In this document: piece by piece, positions 44,753 through 56,001 of the stretch
Layout: each line of letters begins with the position of its first letter
Position numbering within the stretch: the first letter of the stretch is position 1
Translations under genes and position numbers: made by a program
The notes under the pieces: model-generated
Told to the model about the DNA's origin: nothing
The model's input: only the letters and a program-made list of their open reading frames with translations
The model's database searches: none
Assembly: GCF_000002235.5 (NCBI RefSeq)
Contig: NW_022145550.1
Coordinates: 371,501-435,500, forward strand
Direction of reading: 5' to 3'
From: Strongylocentrotus purpuratus
Taxonomy: Eukaryota; Echinodermata; Echinoidea; Camarodonta; Strongylocentrotidae
Length of the DNA: 64,000 nt

Positions 44753-47700
44753 CTAATGTGATCACGTAAATGAGAAAGGAGCGAAAGACATTCATTATGT
44801 ATGTTTCCCGGTTATACTCAAACTTCCATTTATTTATTTATACAAAATAAAAACATGACCAGCAAAGCTGTGTTCCATTATGTTCGTGATTAAGACCAAA
44901 CATTATTTTAACAGTATTATTTTTTTTTAAGAGGATGGTGCCCAGATAGGAAAAATAGAGCAGGGGCAGAGACCAAAATATAAAGAGAGAATGTGGGTGG
45001 GAGGAGAGAGAGAAATAAACATTGTTTTAATTTATCAGGAAAATGTGAAAGGAGGACGACAGAAAGGGACAGATGTACATGATTGCAGTATCATGTGGAA
45101 AACATGGCCTACCTCGTCCCAATCCGGCCTTCCAGCCTGGGTCCTCGTCTTCAAGCCCGTGATCGTATCTCGATTTTTCTTCTGGTGGATGAGATCGAGA
45201 GCGACGTGGAGTCCGATTGCCTTCATGTCACTGGGTAAGAGAGCTGATGTCATGTAGAGATGGATATCGAGAAAGCGATCTGCTGCGGGTATCTCAGCCT
45301 GTTCCAACTCGATGGTGCTGATGAGGCTGATAAACCACTCGAAGGAACGTTGATCACGATTGATCCAAACAAAGTCCACCTTAGAAAAAAAAGGAATTAA
45401 GAAGAAAGTGGAAGATAATCATTCCATCACCTTGATTGTCCCTTAGATGAATATACCTTACATATTAATGAGTATGTTTATTAGCATAATTATAGTAATC
45501 ATCCTCGCCATTAACGTTGTCATCACAACATGACTGAACTTTCCTCTTTTTGTATCGTTTCTCTACTTTATTCCCTATCAGTTTATTTCTATCCCGTTTG
45601 GTCAGACTTGACACTGAAGAATAAAGAAAGCGAAATATATATTATCGAGATGAGTTTCCAAAGTCTTTTAGAATATTAATAAATAATATATACCCATATC
45701 AACCCTTCTTTAATCCGATTACATATGTTAAGTGAACATAGTTTAAAGAAAGCATTAACAATAATTTGATAGTACGCCAAACCTATATGATTATGAATGT
45801 CAATCATGTTACACCTCCCCCTTCGCTGTCATATTTAGATCCCGTCTGTTGTTTACACTTTGTAGTGTTAAATAATCTCATATAAAAAATGAATGTAAAT
45901 TGTGTTGTTTTTCTACCTTCTTGGTTTTCAGGATAGATGATGTATCGGTCACCCAAGTATGGTTGCAGTTTGGACACTGCTTCTTGGCCGCCTTATATCT
46001 CTCATGTATGCTCTGTAGGATAGAGGCAAACGGTGTGATGCCTATTCCTGCCCCGATGAGTACGGCATGTTCAGCCTCCATGATATGCTGCGCAGGTGCC
46101 CCATACGGACCATCTAATATAACCTGAGGGGAACATGGTGATAAATAAATCATGATTTTGCCATTCTTACGTATTTGTTACATATTTAAAGTGGCATTGA
46201 GTGTTGAGACGAAGCTTCAAGGTACTTTCTAATTTTGTGATAGTTATCATAATTAATTTGTATAAGAACTCCATCTTGTGTGACTTGATGCCCTTGAATA
46301 TCTTTTCACCCTTGATCTGTTTTTGTTGTTGATGTCTTACGGTAAAAGCGGAAGTGGAATGATTGTATTTTAAAATAATCAAGCAAGGTTGAATGCCTTT
46401 TGCAAATATCAGTTGACGTTCATGATAACATCACCCATCGTTGTCAACATTCTCATCGATCTACAGTGAACATCGGTCTTAAACAAGCATTTACCATTTA
46501 CTAGTTTAACCATGTTTCAAAATTTATCATTGATGATTCTTCAATTTTAACAGTGAATTATTTTGTTGGTAGGCCTGCACTTACTTCCAATCCAGTGTGA
46601 GGTGTACCGCCTAAATCCTTTGACAGATCCAACGAATGTCGAGCACCGTTCCTTCTTAACGTCACTAAACTCATCTTCCTGTTAACATCGTCGTTCGGCT
46701 TTCCACCGACGCTTCTCCTTTCCCGAACAGCTAGAGACTGTCTAACCCTCAGTGATTGTCTTTTGGTGGTATTCCCTCGAGGTGCCTCCTGTACATCAAT
46801 GCTTTGGCGAGAGTTCAACGATTTCATTTTGAAACTGTTGCCATTGACCGCTAAAGTCATAGATATTTCGCCCAGCTCTTTGTGAGGCATCGGTTGGCAA
46901 TCACCTTGGGAAGCAGATGGGTGATCAGCTTTACGTGGAAGACTTAATTGTGTTGGATTCACTTTCTGTGCAAGTGATTCATCATCGTTCTGACCAGTGT
47001 TATATGGTTTGCCCTCTGTTACGGTCTTGGTTCCATCTTTGTCACCGTTCGGTAATTCTGGCACGAAGCCTAAGTTGGTTGCACCTCTTGCGGTTCTCCT
47101 TCTTTTGTTGTATGTTTTTGAAGATCTACGTCCGTTATTATCAATTGGTATATCCGAGGTGGTGCTCTGCTGGCTGTTAGACTCCACGGCGGATGTACTC
47201 TTGGTAGAACTAACTTCAACGATGACCTCTAAAGGTGTGTCGTGTTCTTTGTCGATCTCGCCAAAGCCTGGTTCGTCTTCAAGAAGAGCGAGCTGACGTT
47301 CTCTGACGACATTGTAGAGTCGCTTTGTCCAGTGTCCCACACATCTTATATGAAGAGTCAAGAAATCTGCGATATAAACAATGCCATATATGGAAATGTT
47401 AGATTTGCCTATACGCCAAGCTTCGTTCAGTTGTTTGAAACAACACAAGTACGCAAGAAATTCGTATGTAAAATAGACAATGTCTTCACGGTTAAATATT
47501 AGAAGAAGAAAAAAGGTATGACAGAAGAATACAAAATAGCTAAAATGGTCCAATGGATTTGGCACAAACCCTTTAAGACCACTAAATGCAATATAGATCA
47601 TTCGGTGGCTCTACCATTGCAATGTACCAACTGTGTATCCTCCCCAGGCAAAAAAGAAAAACAAGAAAGGAATTAAAGACATATATAAGAGAGACAAAAT

Positions 47701-50700
47701 TGAGTGAGAGAGAGAAGATGAAAAACCGTACCTTGTTGTTCTGGTGCGCTGCTAATGGTGAAAGGATGCCACTCATGAAATGATATGGATGGAATATTAA
47801 CATGGATATATTCTCCTGCGTGGAACCTGAAATTAGCGGGACGCTGGATAACAAGATGTACAACCTGTAAAGAAATCGTCAGGAAACGAGACCGTTTGAA
47901 TTTAAAAGTCTTTAAATCTATATATCTAAATCTATGAATCTTTAAATTAAGTACACTATTGTTTTCTTTCTCTACCTGACGGCAAGAATCAAGTATCAAT
48001 CTCAAATTCTTCTTGAATCCCTGAGACACAATGAGTTGTAGCACAGGCAGGGGCGGCGATTTCTTTTCATGACCGGGGGACGAAATGCGAGGGACCAGTG
48101 GCGTAATGAGCAAAAACGATTAGGGAGGGGGGGCAGAAAGAAACAAAAATCTGCATCACCACCACTCTTATAATGTTACATGATTGCCCCGCGGAACGTC
48201 TTTTACAGTGGGGGGGGGGGGGGGTAAAGTATTAATGATCAAATAGAGCGTAGCGAGTGGAACATACATTTGCGTGGGGTCCAGGGACAAAGCCCCAGCG
48301 GGAGTCAAGGGGTGGAGCCCCAGGAAGCTCAGGTTATTAAAGGTATTAAAATACGAACAGATGAACAACCAGGGGCCCGCCTAAGAGCCCTTGGTTGGGT
48401 CCAGGGAGCAGAGCTCCCGGAAGCTGAGGGGTTTTAGATATTTAATGACGGTCTGATGAGTATCCAGGGGAGGGAGGCCCGCAAGCTCAGGGGTTTTAGG
48501 TATTTAATAACGGTCAGATGAGCGTATTTTTATCATCCCTCATTTTGTCACACTGGCAGGTCACTATTCTTTCTTTCTATTTATCTTCAACATACTTTTT
48601 CTAAAAAGTGAGGGGGTTGGGGGCGGCTCGAGCCCCCTGAGCCGGGCCCTAAAATATAGGCTTCTTAATAAGCATAGTTTTAGCCTGACTGTAAATTAGG
48701 GGATTTGTCATTTTCCAATAAACGCATTACGAAAGTATAATTTACAAAAGTGAGAAAAAATCCAGGAAAATCATGTAATTTCAGCAACATTTGTATATCA
48801 CTGGTATCGAATGAGAAATAAACCACGTTTGAATTTATGGGGGGGGGGCAACTGCCCCTAAGCCCACCATCAGTACGCTAATGCGAGGGACGAGGGAGCA
48901 TAGTCAATGAGAGAGGCGAAGGTGACGGCAGTGACAATCTCCTTACTGGTTTTTGAAGTTTTGTTGTCTTAAAAAAAATAACATTCTCTAGCAAACTAGG
49001 GTATAAAACCAAGCAATATCCCCTTTTTCACACTTCACTTTTACTTTGCAGGTAAGTAGTATGCAGTCCGAATATCAATTTAGTAGGAAGATTTTAGTAA
49101 GTAGGGAGCTAGGGCATGGATGGGATTTATATTTCCCACTCTAGACCTCTGTCATATACATATTTATATCGCTATGGGAGTTGAAATGGCAAATATCAGC
49201 CTGGCAAATATCAGCCTGGCAAATATAAAGATTTACGTTGTAGTGACTCCATACTGAAAAGAGCAAGCGGAATATTCATTTATATAGCACTGATCCATTT
49301 CTATAAATCTTAATCTTGTAGACATACAGTGTAAACAGTGCTTACGTGATACCGACAGAATACAGATTTTCTACAATATTTACTTGTATATTTTAAAGGA
49401 TATTATGCGAGGGAGGTTAGCGACCGAGCGAGATGATTTTGCATTTTTATTAGTCTAAACGCTGCACTCTTGGGCCCTCCATAGCCTAAAAGTGTGTTGC
49501 AGTCTTTAGTCAGTATTTGCTAAAAGATTATTTTGTGCACTTTTTCAAATTTTCAGGGGGGGGACGTATCCCCCGCCCCCACCCTGGATCGCTGCCCCTG
49601 ACCACAGGCGTACTGGTGGAGGTGCTTGGGGGCTACTACCCCCTCAACTTCAAGTTTCATGACCAAGAAAAAAAATTGAAAGGAAAATGAGAAACGAATG
49701 AAGAAAAAGAAATAAAGAAAGAAGGAAAAAGAGAAAGGAAAAAAAGAAAGAAAAGGAGGAAAGAAAAATATTCCATCGATATATTGTTTTTTTTAATACA
49801 GCTGTTATTTTCTTCCGTAATAAGTCTATTGGTGCCATCAATGATATAACACGTTTAGGTTCTGAGGTACTCATTAATGCAAGTTTTCACTTCTTAAAAG
49901 GTGGATAATCGTCAGTTTCTCGGAGTTGTCTCCCGAAAACGGAGGGAAAATATCTAAATGACGATTGAACCCTGCCTATCATCAATGGAGAGATTGAAGG
50001 AGTGATAATTGCCTATATGATCAAAGTGCCTTAAATTGAAAGTTTCAAACTACAAGAAGTAAACAACAAATTCTCGCTCGGTTGCTACATGACCTCACAA
50101 AATGCTCGACTTCAGGAAACTTAATTTTCCGTAATATTGCAAATTTTCTGTAATATTGCCATTTGCCACAATATGGCTGGGTTGTTAGCAATTCATGAGA
50201 TATACTTACATTAGCAGGTAACACGTATCCTTTCTGAATGTAGACTTTACCAAATCGTGCTCGTCTGAAGAATCCAAAACGTAGAAGGCGTTCTGCAAGG
50301 TAGATTATGCCTGGTGCGATAAACCATATCCAGAAGTATTTAGAATGTATGATAATCAAGCACCAGAAAACAATACACAACTGATGTGTCCAGTAAAACA
50401 CCTAGGAAACAAAACAAAAACGAAAAAAAGACCCGAGGGTCAATTACTCATTATTTCTTCATTGGTTAACAAAGGTTGAATATGGATTAGTTATTTAATA
50501 AATGCCCACATGGAGGCCATATGAGCTACGAACTGTCAGTGGTAGTAACGACCTTTTTGCGGGTATAGCCGACTTGAATATTATATAGCTAATGTATTTC
50601 AGTAGTCAGAACTCTGAATTTAGAATAATGGACAGCAAATAAATTTAAAACATTGGCGGCGTATTGTGTTTTCTTATCAAGCGTTGCTATTTGTATTCTG

Positions 50701-53700
50701 GCAGCTATTTGAAGTCAATGTAAGAACTAAGGAATTTCAAAACGGAAATCAGAAACGTCACATTGATTGGTGACAATTATTGGCAAATACATAGAACTGA
50801 CTTTGACTAGAGACAATCAAAATCAATTTATTGTCTAAGGAATAAAAGGTTGAGCTAAAAGAAGATTAAAAGCTCACTTTGAAGTATCCGTTCCTCCTGA
50901 TAAAGGGTAATGAGCAGATCGTCATAATGATGAGTACGATGATGATCAAAATACCAGTGATGATACAAGAACCTTCAACAAGGCCAAGACCGGGAAAAGG
51001 TCGGACCAGGACATTACGAATCCATGCAGCTGTTGTGCCATTTACATTCTCTACCTGGTAGATCAATCCTATTTATGAAGGAAAAAAAACATTATACTTT
51101 AAAATTACAAGGAGGGTATTCACGAGCAACTCTTTATAAAGCAGGTTATCGTTTTTGTTTTCCCATCTTATTTTTGAACAAGATCGTTTAGTATATTGGC
51201 TCTGATCTACGTCCAATCGGTCCCATTGGTTCAGTGGTATCATAAAACCCTTACCGTAACCCTACGTCAACACTAATTCTAATTCTAACACAGGCTGCCC
51301 CTACCAAGTTTTCAGACAATGAGACACAATAATGTCAAAAATCATGAGTTGGTTTATGGTTTATCAACATATTGCCTTAAGGCTGAATTAAATTCAGTTT
51401 ACAAGATAGAAAACAAAATCAACTTGCAAATCAATGTTGTAACAATTATCATACAATGTGAGAATATTAAACAATAAAACAATACGGCAAGATAATGAAA
51501 GTGTATTTCAGTTTTCTTCATTCAATTTCTACTATAAAAAGTTTGCTTTATTTATAAAGGAATTCGTGACTGTCTCACCGATATTTGCAATATGACCGGC
51601 TGTATGGATAACAGACAAGATGATGATGAAGATGGCAACAATCTTGTGGATTATGACATGCTGATCGAGAGGGAGTACCGACATCAGGAACGTATTACGT
51701 AATATCGTCAGCAGCTTCCGAAGCATCAGGACCAGGACAAAACAACATTCGAAACTAAGACAGCGACCTGTAGTGTGATGTTAGCAAAATTATAGATAAG
51801 TATTGCTTCGTTTACAACATGGTAATCAGGCAGTATTTCCAGTGCAGCAAGTCAAGTGAGATAAATAAAGACTCGTTCAAAAATGACTCGGAAAAACCGC
51901 GTCATTGTTTGTTTTTTGTTTTTTTAATGACGGCCTAAATGCATTTCATATTTCTGTATTTTATAGTATACAGATTGCTCCCCAAATACGCGGAACTCCT
52001 TGTTTCGCTTAGTTGCAATTCATTTACACATAAAAGAACCGCGGCGGCTTTTTTTTTTTTTACCGCGCCGTATCTGAACAAGCCTTAAGGATATGGAGAG
52101 AACGAGGAGCGCGAGAAAGACTAGTACAGAAGAGATAACTAATAAATCAGATACCTGCACTTCTGGCGATGATTATTGCCGCTGGATGCCTCTCATCATT
52201 GACGCTACGATAGCCTTCGTACGCACCCCATGCTGCCAGCCCAACGTTGATGATGACGAAGACGATCCAGAAGATGATGACGGAGAAGTTATTGCGGAGT
52301 GCATGATAGCTACAACGTGATTGACTTTTAGGTTTCTTCTTTTTAGGGTTCAGCCACTCAGCCGCACTGATAAAAGACAATCAGTTTGATTAATCATGCT
52401 TCTGTAAACTCATTGTAACTATTTAATAGGAAATCAAGTCATGAAAAGAATAAGCCAGTTCATAGATACAATCTGCGCATGGGCAGATAAAGGTCATTTG
52501 TACCAAAATGGTAAAACCCACAGAGATGAATACTGGATATGCGCTCATGAAAGTTATGTAACATTATTCATTTATGCACCAACGGTACATTCTATGGTAC
52601 GCAGGTGGAAGTATTTTTTTCAGGAGGTCAAACAAAAGGTATTCATGAAGCACATCTAGAACTTTGGCAGTTATTATTCTAAGATGCTCAAAGTGGAACT
52701 TCCCTCCCTAAAAAGGATAGGGCTCAGAAACATTCATGACTAGGCTGATGGATGGTTATCTCGGGAAAAGCGAACATTTCCATGCACTGGACACACATTT
52801 GCATTTTTGAACAATTTATTAAAGGGTTGTGTATTGTAGATAGTATTTTAGAACATTTAGCAAGTTCATTGATCTCTTTTTATATCCTACCAGAAGCTAA
52901 GATTAGATGTGATGCCAGGGTACCGCTGTAGCTGCTCAGAAAGCTCTTCAAAGCTGACCTCACCATCGCCATCGACATCAGCATCAGCGAAAAGGATTTC
53001 AGTAAGCTCCGTCAATGTTTCCTCGGGCAGGGTCAATGCACATTCATCTGTGCAAGATCGGAGTACCGTCCTGAGCTCATCAACGTCGATAAATCCGCTA
53101 CCTGTTAGGATAAGGATTGAACGGAAATGTCAAAGACGTAGTTTTGTTGTTGTGAAATCATTTGTTGTATATTATATATAATAAAGAAATTACCACAATT
53201 AATTCAAACATGATTCGGCCGCTTTGTCATTTGAAAAGCTTATTTCGTTGTGTTTTTTAATTATTATTTATGCGGGGTGTTCGTTTGTACTCTACATTGT
53301 ACATTGGAGGCCAAGAAGGGTTTACTCTTCTTCACTTTTATTACAAAACTTTGCTGCCATTACCATTAGACCTAAAATAAAAACTTGTTTTATTGCCTTT
53401 TGCGACCGACCCAAAAGTCTGAAAATCTACGGTCGGCATTTAAAACAAATAAAAAATTAAACCGTTTTTTTGAATTTTTTGTATTAATGAATACAAAAAT
53501 ACATATTTTGTTTGACTTAGGATATAAATGCACAAAATCAAATTATTCTAAACAAACTTCACATTGCTAGCAAGTTTTACAGGTAGTTGAAAACCAACTT
53601 CGTCAGCAGGAAAGCACAGAGTGTTGTCTCAACCCAACATTGCAAACCATGGATTATTATGAGGTGAAAAAGATAGGAATGGAATGATGACTCTGAAACA

Positions 53701-54611
53701 CATGTATTAAAGCATTACAAATTGAGAAATATCAGCCAAAGGACGGCGGGGGGAAAAACAAGAAACATTCAAAGCTGAAAAATATCGGCCCAAAGAGGAC
53801 GACAAAAAAAAAAAAAAAAAAAACCGACCAACCGACCCATGTCTTTATCTTGATTTTGTGATTACAAGATTATTTTCCAACCTTACCATCTACGTCATAA
53901 ACCTGGAAGAGAAAGTGAAGCTTCTGTTGTTCTGTTCCATTGACAAGAAGCCGCAGAGCAACTATCAGTTCCTCCAAGCTGATACTCCCTGACTGATCCT
54001 TGTCATTGAGCTCAAAGAACCGCTCAGCAAAGAAGGACTAAATAGGCAAGACAAATTAATCAGATTCAAATTATAAATACACTTCAATACTAATCATATA
54101 CAAGCTCTGCTTATTAATGCAGGCTCCTCTGTAGGGCCTGTAACTCACAAGCATAGCTTTCATCATAGTTACCTCAATATTTCACTCTTCTTTTACGTTC
54201 TTTCTTTTAATTTAATGCTTTCAAACAAATTGGTATGAGGTATTCACTCAATAGATTTTATATTTAATTGTACTATTTTTTTAGTGCATCCATTACAAAA
54301 TGTGAAATTAATGTGAATTATAATATAATAAATTGAATCCGAAACGAAAATTCCTCACATTTTACAAGTTGAAAGCGTATCCATTCTTCCTCTAAACTTG
54401 TTATTAATTTACCTCACATTATGCTTCTATCTAATCTTATTTTATTATTTTGTAACCTTCTCTTCAGCTTTTATGAACATCAACTGCTTTTGATGTAAAT
54501 GTGGAATAAATAAACATCAAGCTTCAATACTTGCATCAGTTCTATTTCCCCTAGTGCAAAGAATCTAACCAATCACTATAATAACTATCATAATAAATGT
54601 CACCATTAACA

Positions 54612-54644
<33 letters not shown>

Positions 54645-55545
54645 TTCCCTTTTAACATAAATTTGCATCATTTAAGATTTTGAATACTGATAATGTATGA
54701 CTTTTATATTGTTGGACGTCTGTAACAACGTTTAATAATAATAATAATAATAGCTCACATTTATAATGCGCCTAATACTTTGTTTCTAGGCGCGGAACAT
54801 ATTATTACCCCGGTCATCGAATTCAGGCTTACCCGCAACACAATGTATGTACATTTTCCACTCCCTGGGGAGCATTCCAGCTAGTCGCCATTTTACAAGC
54901 ACCACTTGCTAATCCAACCACATTAACTTTCGCATCCTACCGGGTACCCATTTTAACACCTGGGTGGAGAGTGGCAAATGTAGATCAATGTCTTGCCAAA
55001 GGACATTAGTGCCGCGGCGGGACTTGAACCGCGGACCTTGTGATCCACAGTCCGGTGACATATCCCCTCGATGATCCATCCATGAACAATAACATTTTAT
55101 TGATGAGTTGTGATTGATGTATGAAGATGTATATACATTCTTATATGCATATGTGTATGCAAGTGTTGAGGAGGGGGTGTCTGTGTCTGCATAAATCAAT
55201 ACTAATCAATCATATTATGTCCAAAGTGGTTGCTAGCTGCATCACAAATTAAAACAAATTGATGGGTATGGCACAAGTCATGTTACATACCTCCTTCACA
55301 TTCAGTGCATTTATGAACTCGTCCAAATCAATGAGGTTATCGTCTCCTGCAACTTCGTGGAGGTGCTTCTCCAACCTCACCAGCCATTTCCCATCTTTTC
55401 CTTGCCTAAAAAAGATATGCAGATAAAATAATCTTTATGGAATAGAAGTAGTTTCTCATGTAATAAAGAGGTTGAAACATGATGAGAACATTGCTTAGTA
55501 CGATCTTAAGCAAGAATCTATCTACAATATTAATGCCCCCCCCCC

Positions 55546-55588
<43 letters not shown>

Positions 55589-56001
55589 GGGTTCATTAGA
55601 CGTGTGATTGGTAGTTAAAAGTAGTTGAATCTTTGGAGACTAGAGTAGCAGGCATTTCAAGTAGTGTTGTATATATTAAAAAAAATATACATATATACCG
55701 CTTGATATTGATGAACTTATACATAAAAAACATGTATGGTATCAATGATAACTTAACCTTAAAGCCTAAGTGACTGTAAAGGTTTTTCGTGGTGGGAAAT
55801 TTTCTTTTGCTAATTTGCTAAGAGGTCTATAATGAGTTTCGTTTTATGGATGTATCTTGTAACGGGCAGTAGGTTTATTAGGCTTTTAAAAATAATAGTT
55901 GAACACCTACCTTCCTGTCATAGCGTATCGGCTGATACTGTGCGATTCAGAATACGTGTCGTCACCAAGTGGCTCGTTACACACCGAACCCCAATATGTT
56001 T
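44621..56001 (-). CDS. NOX5: NOX5-type calcium-activated NADPH oxidase (13 exons read, 5' end missing)
   Basis: Transfers electrons from NADPH through FAD and two haems across a membrane to oxygen, producing superoxide; NOX5 is switched on by calcium through its own EF-hands and needs no cytosolic subunits. Thirteen exons with GT/AG borders and compatible phases give about 956 codons. Order: a variable N-terminus; EF-hands at about residues 40-200, the last three with canonical loops (DKDQSGSISLEE, DVDGSGFIDVDE, DVDGDGEVSFEE); six membrane segments; haem histidines in 'IHKIVAIFIIILSVIHTAGH' and 'THQLCIVFWCLIIIH'; FAD motif 'HPFTISSAP'; NADPH motifs 'GAGIGITPF' and 'FFCGSPALGK'; and the terminal 'ENF'. 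Human NOX5 is 765 residues; the excess is a 200-residue insert in one exon. The first exon and promoter were not identified. Confidence 0.96.
45113..45379 (-). CDS. NOX5: NOX5 exon l (NADPH-binding middle)
   Basis: 267 bases. 'VDFVWINRDQRSFEWFISLI', 'RFLDIHLYMTSAL', 'DMKAIGLHVALDLI' and 'ITGLKTRTQAGRPDW'. This is nearly residue-for-residue the human pattern. The donor is GAG|GTAGGC. Confidence 0.95.
45917..46123 (-). CDS. NOX5: NOX5 exon k (NADPH-binding start)
   Basis: 207 bases, phase 0 to 0. 'VILDGPYGAPAQHIMEAEHA', then 'VLIGAGIGITPFASILQSIH' and 'CPNCNHTWVTD'. GAGIGITPF is the NADPH pyrophosphate loop; the Cys-x2-Cys pair matches human 'CPSCQHSW'. Confidence 0.95.
46585..47366 (-). CDS. 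NOX5: NOX5 exon j (260-codon exon with long inserted linker)
   Basis: 782 bases, acceptor TATATCGCAG, donor GAA|GTAAGT. It starts with conserved 'FLTLHIRCVGHWTKRLYNVV' and then runs about 230 residues of hydrophilic, low-complexity sequence rich in Ser, Arg, Lys and Asn, where human NOX5 has about 40. Basic-directed serine sites recur: 'KRQSLRVRQSLAVRERRSVG', 'NRKMSLVTLRRNG', 'RHSLDL', 'RRSSKTYNKRRR'. In human NOX5 this linker is phosphorylated by PKC and CaMKII and lies near a calmodulin site, so the expansion is probably regulatory (inference). The frame is fully open. Confidence 0.9.
47732..47864 (-). CDS. NOX5: NOX5 exon i (FAD-binding)
   Basis: 133 bases. 'VVHLVIQRPANFRFHAGEYI', then 'HVNIPSISFHEWHPFTISSA' and 'PEQQ'. 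The HPFTISSAP segment contacts FAD. The intron upstream contains the 1.55-kb hAT-type insertion. Confidence 0.95.
48048..49600. mobile_element. hAT-type element in a NOX5 intron
   Basis: 1553 bp with inverted ends CAGGGGCGGCGAT and ATCGCTGCCCCTG, flanked by 8-bp duplications AGCACAGG (48040-48047) and ACCACAGG (49601-49608). No transposase was recognised. It makes up two thirds of the intron between exons h and i and contains another element. Confidence 0.8.
48096..48880. mobile_element. Element nested inside the intronic hAT-type element
   Basis: 785 bp beginning CAGTGGCGTAATGAGC and ending ATCAGTACGCTA, bordered by an exact 11-bp direct repeat ATGCGAGGGAC (48085-48095 and 48881-48891). The interior has three units of about 75-80 bp built on GGGTCCAGGGAGCAGAGCTC, AAGCTGAGGGGTTTTA and CGGTCAGATGAG. 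Its class is uncertain because of the long duplication and imperfect ends. Confidence 0.65.
50210..50401 (-). CDS. NOX5: NOX5 exon h (membrane segments 5-6, haem ligands)
   Basis: 192 bases, phase 0 to 0. 'VFYWTHQLCIVFWCLIIIHS' carries the second histidine pair, followed by 'FWIWFIAPGIIYLAERLLRF' and 'VYIQKGYVLPAN'. The donor is AAT|GTAAGT. Confidence 0.95.
50878..51068 (-). CDS. NOX5: NOX5 exon g (membrane segment 4)
   Basis: 191 bases. An extracytoplasmic loop 'RPFPGLGLVEGSCIITG', then 'ILIIIVLIIMTICSLPFIRR' and 'NGYFK', as in human 'PGIGWVHGSA..TG...CSSSCIRRSGHFE'. Confidence 0.94.
51579..51767 (-). CDS. NOX5: NOX5 exon f (membrane segments 2-3, haem ligands)
   Basis: 189 bases. 'GRCLSFECCFVLVLMLRKLL', 'MSVLPLDQHVIIHK' and 'IVAIFIIILSVIHTAGHIAN'. 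The two histidines spaced 14 residues apart are the first pair of haem ligands. Confidence 0.95.
52155..52366 (-). CDS. NOX5: NOX5 exon e (first membrane segment)
   Basis: 212 bases. 'AAEWLNPKKKKPKSQSRCSY' is a strongly basic juxtamembrane stretch, followed by the hydrophobic 'NFSVIIFWIVFVIINVGLAA'. The basic cluster may bind acidic lipids, as proposed for other NOX5 proteins (inference). Confidence 0.92.
52891..53101 (-). CDS. NOX5: NOX5 exon d (EF-hands 3 and 4)
   Basis: 211 bases. Completes 'VDGSGFIDVDELRTVLRSC', then 'ILFADADVDGDGEVSFEELS' and 'QLQRYPGITSNLSF'. Both loops are canonical. The donor is TTCTG|GTAGGA. Confidence 0.93.
53887..54037 (-). CDS. NOX5: NOX5 exon c (EF-hand 2, start of 3)
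   Basis: 151 bases. Encodes 'SFFAERFFELNDKDQSGSIS', 'LEELIVALRLL' and 'FLFQVYDVD'. EF-hand 2 has a full set of loop ligands. The exon ends inside the third loop, with one base carried over. Confidence 0.93.
54613..54645. repeat. (CT)n microsatellite
   Basis: Simple CT run in the NOX5 intron between exons b and c. A similar run lies at 55543-55583. Confidence 0.8.
54733..55085 (-). mobile_element. tRNA-derived SINE in a NOX5 intron
   Basis: On the minus strand the tRNA-like head ends in the B box GGTTCAAGTCCCG, followed by CTTTGGCAAGACATTG, a conserved body (CCACCCAGGTGTTAAAATGG, GTACCCGGTAGGATGCGAAA) and a (TAT)n tail. The layout is that of echinoderm SINEs. It lies in the same strand sense as NOX5. 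Confidence 0.85.
55291..55405 (-). CDS. NOX5: NOX5 exon b (first EF-hand)
   Basis: 115 bases. Encodes 'GKDGKWLVRLEKHLHEVAGD', then 'DNLIDLDEFINALNVKE', equivalent to human 'WLRWV...GEDGEISLQEF..ALHVKE'. The EF loop is degenerate at several coordinating positions, as in other NOX5 proteins. The donor is GAG|GTATGT. Confidence 0.9.
55911..56001 (-). CDS. NOX5: NOX5 exon a (N-terminal, variable region)
   Basis: 91 bases, acceptor TTTCTTACAG, donor GAAG|GTAGGT. Reads 'TYWGSVCNEPLGDDTYSESH', then 'SISRYAMTG', leaving two bases that join the next exon as AGG (Arg). It starts mid-codon, so at least one upstream coding exon exists unless translation starts at the internal Met in 'RYAMTG'. Confidence 0.75.
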
